Positions 16,777 to 24,569 of a DNA stretch of 34,692 nt are shown piece by piece (position 1 is the stretch's first letter; every line of letters begins with the position of its first letter). This DNA is from Candidatus Woesearchaeota archaeon. GTDB taxonomy: Archaea; Nanobdellota; Nanobdellia; Woesearchaeales; UBA11576. Below the pieces are notes generated by a model. The model saw nothing but the letters and a program-made list of their open reading frames with translations. It had not been told where the DNA came from and did not search any database. The stretch spans positions 1 through 34,692 of the forward strand of contig JABJCP010000010.1 of NCBI GenBank assembly GCA_018668595.1, in the 5' to 3' direction. The position numbers and the translations under genes are program-made.

Positions 16777-17607
16777 ATGAAAATTATTAAAAAGTTAATT
16801 TGGATTATTATTGTTTGTTTGATGCTTGCATGGATTGTTTTTAACAGCTCAAGTGAATTAAACTTAATTAGTAAGGGTGAAAATAATTTGAAATTAGATA
16901 ACGATATATCTTTAATGGTGCAAAATGTTCAAGCTCCAAAGATATTTTTCAAAAAAGCAAAGTATGTAGAAATTAATGATAAAATTGATGAAGAAAAATT
17001 AGATATTGTTTTTTTACAAGAATTTGTTTTTGGATCTGGACTCAAATACTTTACTAAAAATTATTCTATAATATATTCTGAAGGACGTTTAGGTCCAAGA
17101 GGAGGATTAGTTATTTTAAGTAAATCCGTTCCTGATAAAATCGAATTTTATAAATTTAAAGAACAAGGAACTTGGTTTTCTCAACAGTTTTTTGACAGAA
17201 TTATCGAAAAAGGATTTTTAGTGGTGAGATTTGGAAATAAAACTTTAATTAATACACATTTAGTTGCAACATATGATGCAAATGAAAGTCACAAAAATGT
17301 TTTTGTTTTGAATTCTCAGTTTAAACAGTTGAAAACTTTTATTGAAACTGAACTGGATGCTGGTAAAGTTGTTTTGTTAGCAGGAGATTTTAATTTTAAT
17401 AAAGATTCTGAAAACTATGTTGAAATAAATGAATTGTTGACAGATCAAACAAATGAAATCTCGAATGAGTTAGAGTATAGTGAGGCTGAAGGACAAATTG
17501 ATTTTGTTTTTAGTTCAAATGGTAATGCTAAATCTGTAAAGTCTGTTGACTATGATCGAGAAGTAAGTGATCATGAGGGATTTATTTTGAGAATGGATTT
17601 AGAATAA
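16777..17607 (+). CDS. Membrane-anchored endonuclease/exonuclease/phosphatase-family hydrolase
   Basis: This 276-residue protein has one N-terminal hydrophobic segment (about 5-24), a signal anchor that would put the catalytic domain outside the membrane. The EEP fold is clear: metal-ligand Glu82 in FLQEF, NTH (159-161), catalytic GDFN (203-206) and SDHEG with Asp265 and His266. These enzymes cleave phosphodiester or phosphomonoester bonds in DNA, RNA, lipids or inositol phosphates using Mg. The outside location favours a lipid or extracellular nucleic-acid substrate, but the sequence does not decide. It follows the S-layer-fold regulator directly and probably shares its message. Confidence 0.82.
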   Translation: MKIIKKLIWIIIVCLMLAWIVFNSSSELNLISKGENNLKLDNDISLMVQNVQAPKIFFKKAKYVEINDKIDEEKLDIVFLQEFVFGSGLKYFTKNYSIIYSEGRLGPRGGLVILSKSVPDKIEFYKFKEQGTWFSQQFFDRIIEKGFLVVRFGNKTLINTHLVATYDANESHKNVFVLNSQFKQLKTFIETELDAGKVVLLAGDFNFNKDSENYVEINELLTDQTNEISNELEYSEAEGQIDFVFSSNGNAKSVKSVDYDREVSDHEGFILRMDLE

Positions 17608-17680
17608 CTATGTTTTTTTAATTCTGCTTTTTTTTCTATTTTTAATTTCTTTTTCTCTATTTTTATCTAGTTAGGGACGA

Positions 17681-17747
17681 TTTTCTCGACGAAAAGTTTA
17701 AATAACTTGATTGTCTGTTATAGTATTAATATATTTTTTGGAGGGGT
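17681..17747 (+). promoter_or_regulatory. Promoter and ribosome-binding site of the triple GspF-domain gene
   Basis: AGTTTAAATAAC (about 17695-17706) is a likely TATA box, preceded by TTTTCTCGACGA (17681-17692), a 12-mer that recurs in the T-rich gap at 34256-34267. GGAGGGG near 17741 gives a strong ribosome-binding site about 8 bases before the ATG, with a leader of roughly 25 bases. Confidence 0.5.
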
Positions 17748-17753
17748 TTATAT

Positions 17754-18728
17754 ATGGGTGAAAATTTAAGAAGCAAATTAGTTGATCAAATATTAATTTC
17801 TAAAGCATTTGTTGGTGCTGTTGAATCAGGAGTTCCAATTTTAGATTCTTTAGACACGCTGGCTAATATGTTTGAAACTTATAAAGATAAATTCGAGTTT
17901 GTTAGAGATAAATTTGCTTTAGGAAATTCAATTTATAATTCTATTATTGATTATGATAAAGACCATAAATCTACAAAATTTACTTCTGACTTTAATCAGG
18001 CAATTAGTGCTGGCGAATCAACAGGTGCGTTAGATATAATTTTAGAAAAAATGGGTGGATTATTTCGATCAAAAATTAATATGTTGGATTTAGGTGCGGA
18101 TGAAAAACTTTTGGATAATCATTCATTTTATTCATCTGTTGCAACCCTTATTGATTCTGGAGTTCCACTCATTCCTATATTTGACTCTATGACTAAATTT
18201 TCAGATGAAGGTTTTACTGTGGCAGTTAAAGAAGTTAGAGATGAAATAGCTAGAGGAGGTTCTTTTGCAAATGCATTAAAAAAACATCCTAGCTATTTTT
18301 CAGAGTTTGAAATTAATCTAATTTCTCTTGGTGAAATGACTGGTTCATTAGATTTGACAGCACAAAAAATTGCAAATTCTTATGAAATAAATTTGAAGTT
18401 GGCTGAAAAAATTGAGCTCAAAGAAGTTTATAATAAGGTGAATTTTTATTATTTTTTTTCAACACTTATAAATGTAGGAATTCCTATTATTCCTTGTTTA
18501 GAAATGTTAGAAAAATCAAATACGTACCTTCCTGATAATGTGTTGGTATCTATACGGGAGGGTATTGAATCTGGCAAAACTCTTGCTGAGTTACTTCCAG
18601 AATTTCCAACTTACTTTAGTAAATTTGATTGTAATGTAATTGCAGCGGGAGAAAGGGGCGGAATACTTGATACAGGAATTAAAAGAATTTATGAATTTTA
18701 TCAGACAGAGTTTGAGCTGAAGATTTAG
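17754..18728 (+). CDS. Soluble protein of three tandem GspF/PilC (T2SSF) cytoplasmic domains
   Basis: The 324-residue protein is three copies of the T2SSF helical bundle, about 14-105, 124-213 and 230-320. Each has the family start (SGVP at 25-28 and 135-138, GIP at 242-244), a PxYFS-like segment in copies 2 and 3, and the conserved Gly-Glu turn AGESTG (86-91), LGEMTG (192-197) and AGERGG (298-303), giving a period near 106 residues. In GspF and PilC these bundles sit in the cytoplasm between membrane helices and touch the assembly ATPase of type II secretion systems or type IV pili. Here no span is visible: domains join through short polar linkers. It is therefore probably a soluble decoy, adaptor or regulator of an archaellum- or pilus-like motor. 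No ATPase or pilin gene is nearby. Confidence 0.82.
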   Translation: MGENLRSKLVDQILISKAFVGAVESGVPILDSLDTLANMFETYKDKFEFVRDKFALGNSIYNSIIDYDKDHKSTKFTSDFNQAISAGESTGALDIILEKMGGLFRSKINMLDLGADEKLLDNHSFYSSVATLIDSGVPLIPIFDSMTKFSDEGFTVAVKEVRDEIARGGSFANALKKHPSYFSEFEINLISLGEMTGSLDLTAQKIANSYEINLKLAEKIELKEVYNKVNFYYFFSTLINVGIPIIPCLEMLEKSNTYLPDNVLVSIREGIESGKTLAELLPEFPTYFSKFDCNVIAAGERGGILDTGIKRIYEFYQTEFELKI

Positions 18729-18843
18729 CTTGTTTGTTTTTTCTTTTTTTGTGATTTCTTTGTTGAAAAATTTTCAATAATGTTGAAAATCTATTTGAAA
18801 ATCTAGGGAAAGACATATAAATCAAAAGAACTAATTATGTGTT

Positions 18844-18939
18844 ATGACAGAAAAACTTGAAATAATCTTTTTGTGGTTTTTGTTGTTTGTATTCCTGGTT
18901 GCATTTGTCTGGTTTATTTTTATGATGCTTGGTGGTTAA
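18844..18939 (+). CDS. 31-residue single-span membrane peptide
   Basis: An ATG at 18844 opens a 31-residue frame: a short charged start (MTEKLE), one hydrophobic span rich in Phe, Leu and Trp, and MMLGG at the end. A TATA-like CATATAAATC (about 18813-18822) lies roughly 25 bases upstream, so the message would be leaderless. The next gene starts 4 bases after its stop and has the similar KKMLGG after its own first span. Tiny membrane peptides often bind and tune larger membrane proteins; nothing more can be said. Confidence 0.5.
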   Translation: MTEKLEIIFLWFLLFVFLVAFVWFIFMMLGG

Positions 18940-18943
18940 ACAT

Positions 18944-19219
18944 ATGACGTTGAATTTAGTTAATAAAAAAGTGGTGAATTTTTTTATAGTTTTCTTAATT
19001 TTATTTGGATTGCTTATTGTTTACCAAATTATTAAAAAGATGTTAGGAGGTTCTTGGTCTGTTGAAGAGCTTGTTATTTCACTTTTGGTATTAAATTTAG
19101 GATCTACATTTACTGTGGGGATTATGATTGCACAAAATAATTCAGATCTTAAATATTTAAAACAACAATTCTCGTCTCTTGCTAGAGATTTTAAAATACA
19201 CCTTAGAAAAGAACATTAA
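18944..19219 (+). CDS. Small two-span membrane protein
   Basis: This 91-residue protein has a first hydrophobic segment at about 12-29, the turn KKMLGGSWS, a second at about 39-60, and a basic tail (FKIHLRKEH). I start at the ATG at 18944, just after the stop of the 31-residue peptide, rather than the upstream GTG at 18929, which would overlap it. The two genes probably form one small operon. The family was not recognised. Confidence 0.58.
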   Translation: MTLNLVNKKVVNFFIVFLILFGLLIVYQIIKKMLGGSWSVEELVISLLVLNLGSTFTVGIMIAQNNSDLKYLKQQFSSLARDFKIHLRKEH

Positions 19220-19251
19220 CTTTTTAAACTCTTATTATTTTCTTTGTTTTT

Positions 19252-20046
19252 ATGACTAAAATTATTAAAATTCCTTTTTCAAAAGGCGGACTTGGAAAAA
19301 CAGAAGGTTGTGAATTAGGTCCAGATAAGATTGTTTCAGTTTTGAAAGGTTTGGGATTGAACGAGAATGGATACAAAGCTCAATTTAGTTTTGACTTGGT
19401 TGATGTTGATCAAAATGATATAGAGCTTACGAATTCTAATATTTTTTCTAAAGTTTTAGATGTGGTTGTTTCTGGAGGAAAGAATATTTTATTAGGTGGA
19501 GATCACTCGATAACTTATTCTGCGTTTAAAGCAGTTGCTGCAAAAAATCCAGGATGTGGACTGGTAATTTTTGACGCACATCCAGATTGCGAAAACGATT
19601 TTAATCCACCAACACATGAAGATTTTTTAAAAGTATTAGTTAATGAAGGAATAGTTGATCCATCGCGCGTGATACTGGTTGGTGTAAGAAGTTGGGATGG
19701 AAAAGAAAAAGAGTTTTTAGATTCTATGAAAATAAGATATTTTTCAATGAAGCAAATAAAATTAACAGGTGTGAGTGAGGTTTGCGATACTGTTACAGAA
19801 ACAATTCGTGGATGGAATTCTGTTTATGTTTCAATAGATATTGATTGTGTAGATCCTGCACATGCTCCTGGAACAGGATATTGTGAACCAGGAGGACTGA
19901 GTTCTAGAGATTTAATTTACTTTTTGCAAAGGTTAAGATTGTTGCGAAATATTAAAATGATAGATTTAGTTGAGATAAATCCTGAGAAAGATGTTAATGG
20001 GATGACTGTTGTGTTGGGTGCTAAGATAGTTAATGAAATGGGATGA
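19252..20046 (+). CDS. Ureohydrolase-family enzyme (agmatinase/arginase superfamily)
   Basis: This 264-residue cytoplasmic enzyme carries the full binuclear manganese site: His85 in GGDHS, Asp108, His110 and Asp112 in DAHPD, and Asp196 and Asp198 in SIDIDCVDP, with the family GTGYCEPGGLSSRD and LVEINPEKD downstream. Members hydrolyse guanidino groups of agmatine, arginine or formiminoglutamate, or act on related amidino compounds. Agmatinase in putrescine synthesis is the most common archaeal role, but specificity is not encoded in these motifs. Length is a little short (agmatinases are about 290-300). A TATA-like TTTTTAAAC about 25 bases before the ATG suggests a leaderless message. Confidence 0.88.
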   Translation: MTKIIKIPFSKGGLGKTEGCELGPDKIVSVLKGLGLNENGYKAQFSFDLVDVDQNDIELTNSNIFSKVLDVVVSGGKNILLGGDHSITYSAFKAVAAKNPGCGLVIFDAHPDCENDFNPPTHEDFLKVLVNEGIVDPSRVILVGVRSWDGKEKEFLDSMKIRYFSMKQIKLTGVSEVCDTVTETIRGWNSVYVSIDIDCVDPAHAPGTGYCEPGGLSSRDLIYFLQRLRLLRNIKMIDLVEINPEKDVNGMTVVLGAKIVNEMG

Positions 20047-20086
20047 TATTTTTAATAATTAAATAAAAATTAACAGAGGTGATATT

Positions 20087-20827
20087 ATGAACATGAACAT
20101 TGTAAAATTTGGTGGATCGATTGTTAATCCTGATGGAAAATATGATAATTCTGTAATTCAAGAATTTGTTGATTTAGTTTCTGAATCTGAAGATAGATTT
20201 ATTTTTGTAGTCGGAGGAGGATCAATTTGTAGAAAAGTTCAGGACGCAGCACAGTCGTATGTTAATGAAGCATTGACTCAGGATTCTTGTCGAGATCGTG
20301 CAAGAGATATAATAGGAATTGCAACAACACACATAAATGCACAATATGTTTTAGATCATTTTAAATCCAAGCTTGGAGATGCAGTTTATCCTGAAGTAAT
20401 TTTAGATCCAACACTTCCAGTAAAAGGAGATTATAAAGTTTATTTTACTGGTGGATGGAAGCCAGGGTGTAGTACTGACAAAGACATGATGCTGCTTGCA
20501 AAAAACTTTAATGCTGAAAGAGTTTTCAAAATAAGTGATTTTGAGATTGTAAAAGACATAAATCCTATTGAACTTTCTAAAATGTCAAAGGACGAACAGA
20601 AAAAAGCATTAATTGAAGCACCTGAAATTCCAGAAATGAATTGGGAAAAATTAGTAAGTCTGGTTGGAACAAAATGGGACCCTGGACTAAGCACTCCTTT
20701 TGATCCTCGAGCAGCACAAATAGGATACGACTTACGCGAGAAACTTCTTATGTATATTGTTAGAAAAGAAGAATTGTCTAAAATACTTAGGGGAGAAGAG
20801 TATAGAGGGACTTTGGTTAAAGGTTAA
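20087..20827 (+). CDS. Amino-acid-kinase-fold protein, archaeal UMP kinase-like
   Basis: This 246-residue protein shows the amino-acid-kinase fold: KFGGSIV at the N-terminus, VVGGGSICRK, IGIATTHINAQYV, then WKPGCSTDKDMMLLAKNFNAERVFKISD, matching the PGxSTD nucleotide-recognition region of archaeal PyrH. The C-terminal WDPGLSTPFDPRAA fits the same fold. Archaeal UMP kinase makes UDP from UMP and ATP. Where UMP kinases have TNVDGVY, this protein has ISDFEIV, so a related kinase is possible. AGAGGTGAT precedes the ATG. It follows the ureohydrolase by 40 bases on the same strand. Confidence 0.72.
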   Translation: MNMNIVKFGGSIVNPDGKYDNSVIQEFVDLVSESEDRFIFVVGGGSICRKVQDAAQSYVNEALTQDSCRDRARDIIGIATTHINAQYVLDHFKSKLGDAVYPEVILDPTLPVKGDYKVYFTGGWKPGCSTDKDMMLLAKNFNAERVFKISDFEIVKDINPIELSKMSKDEQKKALIEAPEIPEMNWEKLVSLVGTKWDPGLSTPFDPRAAQIGYDLREKLLMYIVRKEELSKILRGEEYRGTLVKG

Positions 20828-20879
20828 TTGTAGGGTTATTGGGCGTTAATTTTATAAATCGTAGTGCTATAGCTAGACT

Positions 20880-21578
20880 ATGGCGGGAAGGATAAACGGA
20901 CTTAACATGCAAGATGAGCTAAATTTATACTTAGTATCTGAAGGAATAAAGCCAGCTTCGATAATTGATTTGGATCCAACATTTTTTCAGTATGTTGATG
21001 GTTATGATATTGAAGTGCGTGGGGGAAATAATTTAATTTTTTCTAAAGAAGATATGCGTGTTCGAACTCAAGACATTTTTGAATTTAAAAATATTCTTGT
21101 AGAATCGGATGTTGAACATAAATTTGAAAGTTTTTGGAATTTTCCTAAAGTTAATGTTTATGGAGATCAAATTAGTGTAAATTCATGTAATTTTTATATT
21201 GGCATGGATAAATTTTGTTTAGATAGTTTAGTTAATGCAAAAACTCATTCTGAAAAAGGATTAGCTTTAGGATACCCTCTCGACGATGTTGCAGCATTTC
21301 AAGATCAAATTAATAAACCAATTATGGCTGCAAGATTTTATAGAGAATTGCAGTATGCTGGAGAAGTAGGAATTGAAAGACCAACATGGCTTGCGTATCT
21401 AAGTCATATGCCTAATAGATTTAATTTGCTTGAAGATGATGTTTCGGGAAAATTTAGAAATTTAGGGATGATGTATCGGCAGTTTGTTTGCGAAAATAAT
21501 CCTTTACTTGCAATTCGAGTTGAAAAGAATTTTTTTAAAGAATTGAAAGAGTTAGATGTGGGTTCTGTTACTTATTAA
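20880..21578 (+). CDS. Protein of unknown function with a GYPLDDV segment
   Basis: I do not firmly recognise this 232-residue soluble protein. It has an acidic, aromatic-rich N-terminal half and a central KTHSEKGLALGYPLDDVAAF, which vaguely recalls the LGYP motif of the archaeal DUF483 family and of DUF3793. A Trp/Arg/Tyr-rich C-terminal region follows. A TATA box TTTATAAAT (about 20851-20859) lies about 25 bases before the ATG, so the message is probably leaderless. There is no signal peptide or span. Confidence 0.7.
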   Translation: MAGRINGLNMQDELNLYLVSEGIKPASIIDLDPTFFQYVDGYDIEVRGGNNLIFSKEDMRVRTQDIFEFKNILVESDVEHKFESFWNFPKVNVYGDQISVNSCNFYIGMDKFCLDSLVNAKTHSEKGLALGYPLDDVAAFQDQINKPIMAARFYRELQYAGEVGIERPTWLAYLSHMPNRFNLLEDDVSGKFRNLGMMYRQFVCENNPLLAIRVEKNFFKELKELDVGSVTY

Positions 21579-21725
21579 TTCTCTGCATTTTTATTTTTAT
21601 TTTATAGTTTAGTTTATTATAAGAAAAGTTTATATAGTTTCTTAGTTTAAATGATATTATCATTATTTTTTGATTCATTGTTTTGTATGATTAAATTTAG
21701 CTAAAAAATAAAAGAGGAGATAAGC

Positions 21726-22688
21726 ATGATTGAATTAAATAAAAGAAATAAACGAATTCTAAAAGCACTTGATTTAGATGCAAGACAAAGTAATATGCAC
21801 ATTGCAAAAAAACTTCGTGTAAATAAAAATGTTGTTAACTATAATATTAAAAAATTAGAAGAACTTGGTTTGATAAAAGGGTATAATGCAATAGTTGATG
21901 CATCAAAACTTGGATTTTTCTTTTTTAGAGTCTATATTGATTTTTATGAAAGAGATTTGAATATTGATAAAGAACTAATTGAACATTTAATTAAATTACC
22001 TGAAGCAGGAGAAGTTGCAAGAGTTGTAGGAAGTTGGGATGTAGTTGCGGGATTTTATGTGCGAGATGTTAGAGCTTTTCGTAGATTGTGGCATAAAGTT
22101 TTGATTAAGTTTAGAAAACATATTAAAAAATACAATATTGATCTTGTGACGGACGAAGTTATGTTTAGGCGTGCATATTTACTTGACGAGAAAAAAGATT
22201 TAAGTGAGCATAAATGGGTTACTGGGTCTGGAGAAATTTCAAAAGTTGATGAGCTTGATTTGGAGATTCTAAAAATGCTTGTTGAAGATGCCCGAATTCC
22301 AATAAAAGATATTGCATTAAAAACAAAAATGAGTAGTATGGCAATAATTTATAGAGTAAAGCAACTTTTGAAAAGAGGGATTATTGGAGGGTATAGGGTA
22401 AATATTGATTTTGATGAAATAGATCATGAATATTTTAGAGTTAATATTGAACTTGATGATGTTTCTATTTCAGAATCGCTAATGAGCTTTTGCCAGATGC
22501 ATCCAAATATAGTTAAAGTAATAAAGTCTGTAAGTGAATTTGATTTTGAGTTTGATATGGAAATTTTAGACTTTGATCAGTTCCTTGCGATTATAGATGA
22601 AATAAAGGCCAAATTCCCTGGTGTTGTGAGGGATTATAATTATTTTAAAATTGTGGAATATTACAAAAGACAGTATTTGCCTGTGTAA
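21726..22688 (+). CDS. Tandem Lrp/AsnC-family transcription regulator
   Basis: This 320-residue protein is two Lrp/AsnC units in one chain. Residues 5-55 form a first helix-turn-helix (LDARQSNMHIAKKLRVNKNVVNYNIKKLEELGLIKGY) followed by a RAM-like alpha/beta half. Residues 172-222 form a second (LEILKMLVEDARIPIKDIALKT, then MAIIYRVKQLLKRGIIGGY) followed by another RAM-like half. Lrp proteins bind DNA as dimers or octamers and respond to amino acids; one chain would supply both halves of a dimer. AGAGGAGA lies upstream of the ATG. The targets are unknown. Confidence 0.88.
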   Translation: MIELNKRNKRILKALDLDARQSNMHIAKKLRVNKNVVNYNIKKLEELGLIKGYNAIVDASKLGFFFFRVYIDFYERDLNIDKELIEHLIKLPEAGEVARVVGSWDVVAGFYVRDVRAFRRLWHKVLIKFRKHIKKYNIDLVTDEVMFRRAYLLDEKKDLSEHKWVTGSGEISKVDELDLEILKMLVEDARIPIKDIALKTKMSSMAIIYRVKQLLKRGIIGGYRVNIDFDEIDHEYFRVNIELDDVSISESLMSFCQMHPNIVKVIKSVSEFDFEFDMEILDFDQFLAIIDEIKAKFPGVVRDYNYFKIVEYYKRQYLPV

Positions 22689-22824
22689 ATTTTGTTAAGT
22701 TAATTTGACTTGTTTTTTTCTTCTTTTTTTTGTTTATTATACTTATTTTTTGTTATTTTTAGTACTTTGAGTTGATATTCCATCAATTGTTTTATCTATT
22801 AGTTCGTATTATTGTATATTAAGG

Positions 22825-23304
22825 ATGGGATATAACTATCCTGATAAAAAACAAAATAAAAAAAAGAGCAATGAGCTCGGAGAAACGAAAAAAATGATTG
22901 ATTTTGGTGTTTTAGAAACACTAGTTAAAGGAGTAGAAAAAATTAAACCTGGCGAAGTACAAGTTATTAAAGGTGAAGTAGGTGAACTTCCTGACGGAAA
23001 TGAAGTGAGAACTAACAAGACATACAAAACATATATTGGTGAGTTAGACTCAACAATGGAACTTAACTACAAGTGGTTCTACGACTATTATGGTGATGAA
23101 GAGTATGGAATAATTGATCTTAAATTATATGGTACTGAATCAGAACCTGTTGAATTACATGCAAAACAAAATAAATCTGGTGCGTATGTAATGCTTAGAA
23201 CAATTGCTGCTGAATTAAATCATAAAGCTTCTGGCGCAGTTTACAAAACTAAAACTGAACTTGAAAAACTAGAAGAACTGGAAGGACTAGTAAACACTGC
23301 TTAG
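22825..23304 (+). CDS. Small acidic protein of unknown function
   Basis: This 159-residue protein begins with a Lys/Asn-rich segment (residues 1-23), then a beta-rich body with KTYKTYIGELDSTMELNYKWFYDYYGDEEYGIIDLKL and a Glu/Leu-rich C-terminal helix. A start at 22894 (MIDFGVLE) is possible, with GGAG about 11 bases upstream; it would drop the basic tail. There is no membrane segment or Cys. I do not recognise the family. It is transcribed alone from a T-rich region. Confidence 0.62.
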   Translation: MGYNYPDKKQNKKKSNELGETKKMIDFGVLETLVKGVEKIKPGEVQVIKGEVGELPDGNEVRTNKTYKTYIGELDSTMELNYKWFYDYYGDEEYGIIDLKLYGTESEPVELHAKQNKSGAYVMLRTIAAELNHKASGAVYKTKTELEKLEELEGLVNTA

Positions 23305-23714
23305 TTTGCTTAATTGCATTAATATTATTATGAATTAAATTCTACTTGTTTTTAATTCATATTTTTACTTTTTTTTAATCTTTCTAATGTTTTTTACCGT
23401 AATATTTTCGCTTTTTTTAATGATATAAGCATAAGTTTTATATATCAAGAATGTGTAATAAATATTGTTGGGACAACCGCATAGTTATTGTGTTAATATA
23501 TTGTGACTATGCGTCTATTTTTAGTAAGAGTTGGTTATTGCTGATTACTTGCATCTATGTCTAAATTTGATTTATTGGATTTTATTTGATTTATTTTGTG
23601 TATCGAATATTTTTGAGTTATATTATTCATATAACTTTATTTTAATTAAAAGAGGAGTCTTAGAGAGATTAGTGAATAGCTTAAGCTTTATGTTTTGGAG
23701 ATGAAAAAATAAAA
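23305..23714 (+). promoter_or_regulatory. 410-base gap with a promoter, hairpin and possible small RNA
   Basis: No protein gene was found. GTTTTATATATC near 23435-23446 is a good TATA box; transcription would start near 23465, about 250 bases before the next ATG, an unusually long leader here. Just inside are a small hairpin, GTTG/CAAC (23467-23477), and an 8-bp perfect stem, CGCATAGT (23478-23485) with ACTATGCG (23506-23513). The 20-base loop contains TATTGTG twice. The rest is T-rich, ending with AAGAGGAGT near 23650 and TTGGAGATG near 23696. A structured leader or a separate RNA is possible. Confidence 0.4.
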
Positions 23715-24557
23715 ATGGTATTTAAATTAAGATTAGCATCTGATCGGATACGAGGAACAAAAAATAAGGAAGAATCATTCCAAGGACGTATTTTGAATAT
23801 GCTTCCAAAAATTACTCGAGCAGTTGATAGTTTGAGAAATACAGATGAAGGAAGTGAACTTGTAAAAAAAGTAAATTTAGATTTTTTGCCAGAGAAACTA
23901 AAAATTCCTCTTCATTATTGGGATGGATCTGCAGTATTACAAAACGCTCCATATTCGCGAGGGAATATATTTGTAGTTAGTGCAGTGAATCGTGCAATTA
24001 GAGAATTAGGATATGTTGACATGCGTGTTGCAGAACCAGAAGATCTTATGTTACTTTATAGAAAACCATTTAATGATTTAATGTATGCTTGGTCTGATGT
24101 TTGTGTAGTTATTTATTCTGATAAAAAACATAATGAAAAACAGGCGTCTAATTTAATAAAACAAGCAGGTTTGAAAAAAATGGATCTGCCTGTAGTAGTC
24201 TGGGGACTTGAAGCAGAAATTGATCCTACTTATGAACATGGAGTTAAATTATTATGTGTAGAAAATTCAGGAATTTTAAAAAATGCAAAAGCGTTTTTGA
24301 ATAAAGAAGGAGGATATTCTACTAGTGATAATCTTTGTTTTTCAGATATTGCTAAAGTTGGTGATCAAAGAACTGGATCGATTCATGTTTGCACGCCAAG
24401 TTCAATGAATTATGTAGGACTTAAACTTCTTCAGTATAAAGGTCAGTGTAAACTTGGAGGACATATGAGTACTTGGTTTGATTATTTGGGAAATTTACAT
24501 GGTGCAGGGAGAGTTTTATTAAGAGATTTGAAAAAAAAGAAAGTTAGTGGGGGATGA
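23715..24557 (+). CDS. Unknown 280-residue soluble protein with conserved-looking Cys and His
   Basis: I do not recognise this protein. It is basic at both ends and has no membrane segment or signal. Residues about 63-105 (LHYWDGSAVLQNAPYSRGNIFVVSAVNRAIRELGY) and a Rossmann-like VCVVIYSDKKH, then PVVVWGLEAEIDP, suggest an alpha/beta enzyme. The C-terminal part has GSIHVCTPSSMNYVGLKLLQYKGQCKLGGHMSTWFDYLG, with Cys, His and Gly residues that could form an active or metal site. It ends 12 bases from the opposing DUF1385 gene. It sits behind a long, possibly structured leader. Confidence 0.68.
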   Translation: MVFKLRLASDRIRGTKNKEESFQGRILNMLPKITRAVDSLRNTDEGSELVKKVNLDFLPEKLKIPLHYWDGSAVLQNAPYSRGNIFVVSAVNRAIRELGYVDMRVAEPEDLMLLYRKPFNDLMYAWSDVCVVIYSDKKHNEKQASNLIKQAGLKKMDLPVVVWGLEAEIDPTYEHGVKLLCVENSGILKNAKAFLNKEGGYSTSDNLCFSDIAKVGDQRTGSIHVCTPSSMNYVGLKLLQYKGQCKLGGHMSTWFDYLGNLHGAGRVLLRDLKKKKVSGG

Positions 24558-24569
24558 GTTTTTTTCCCT

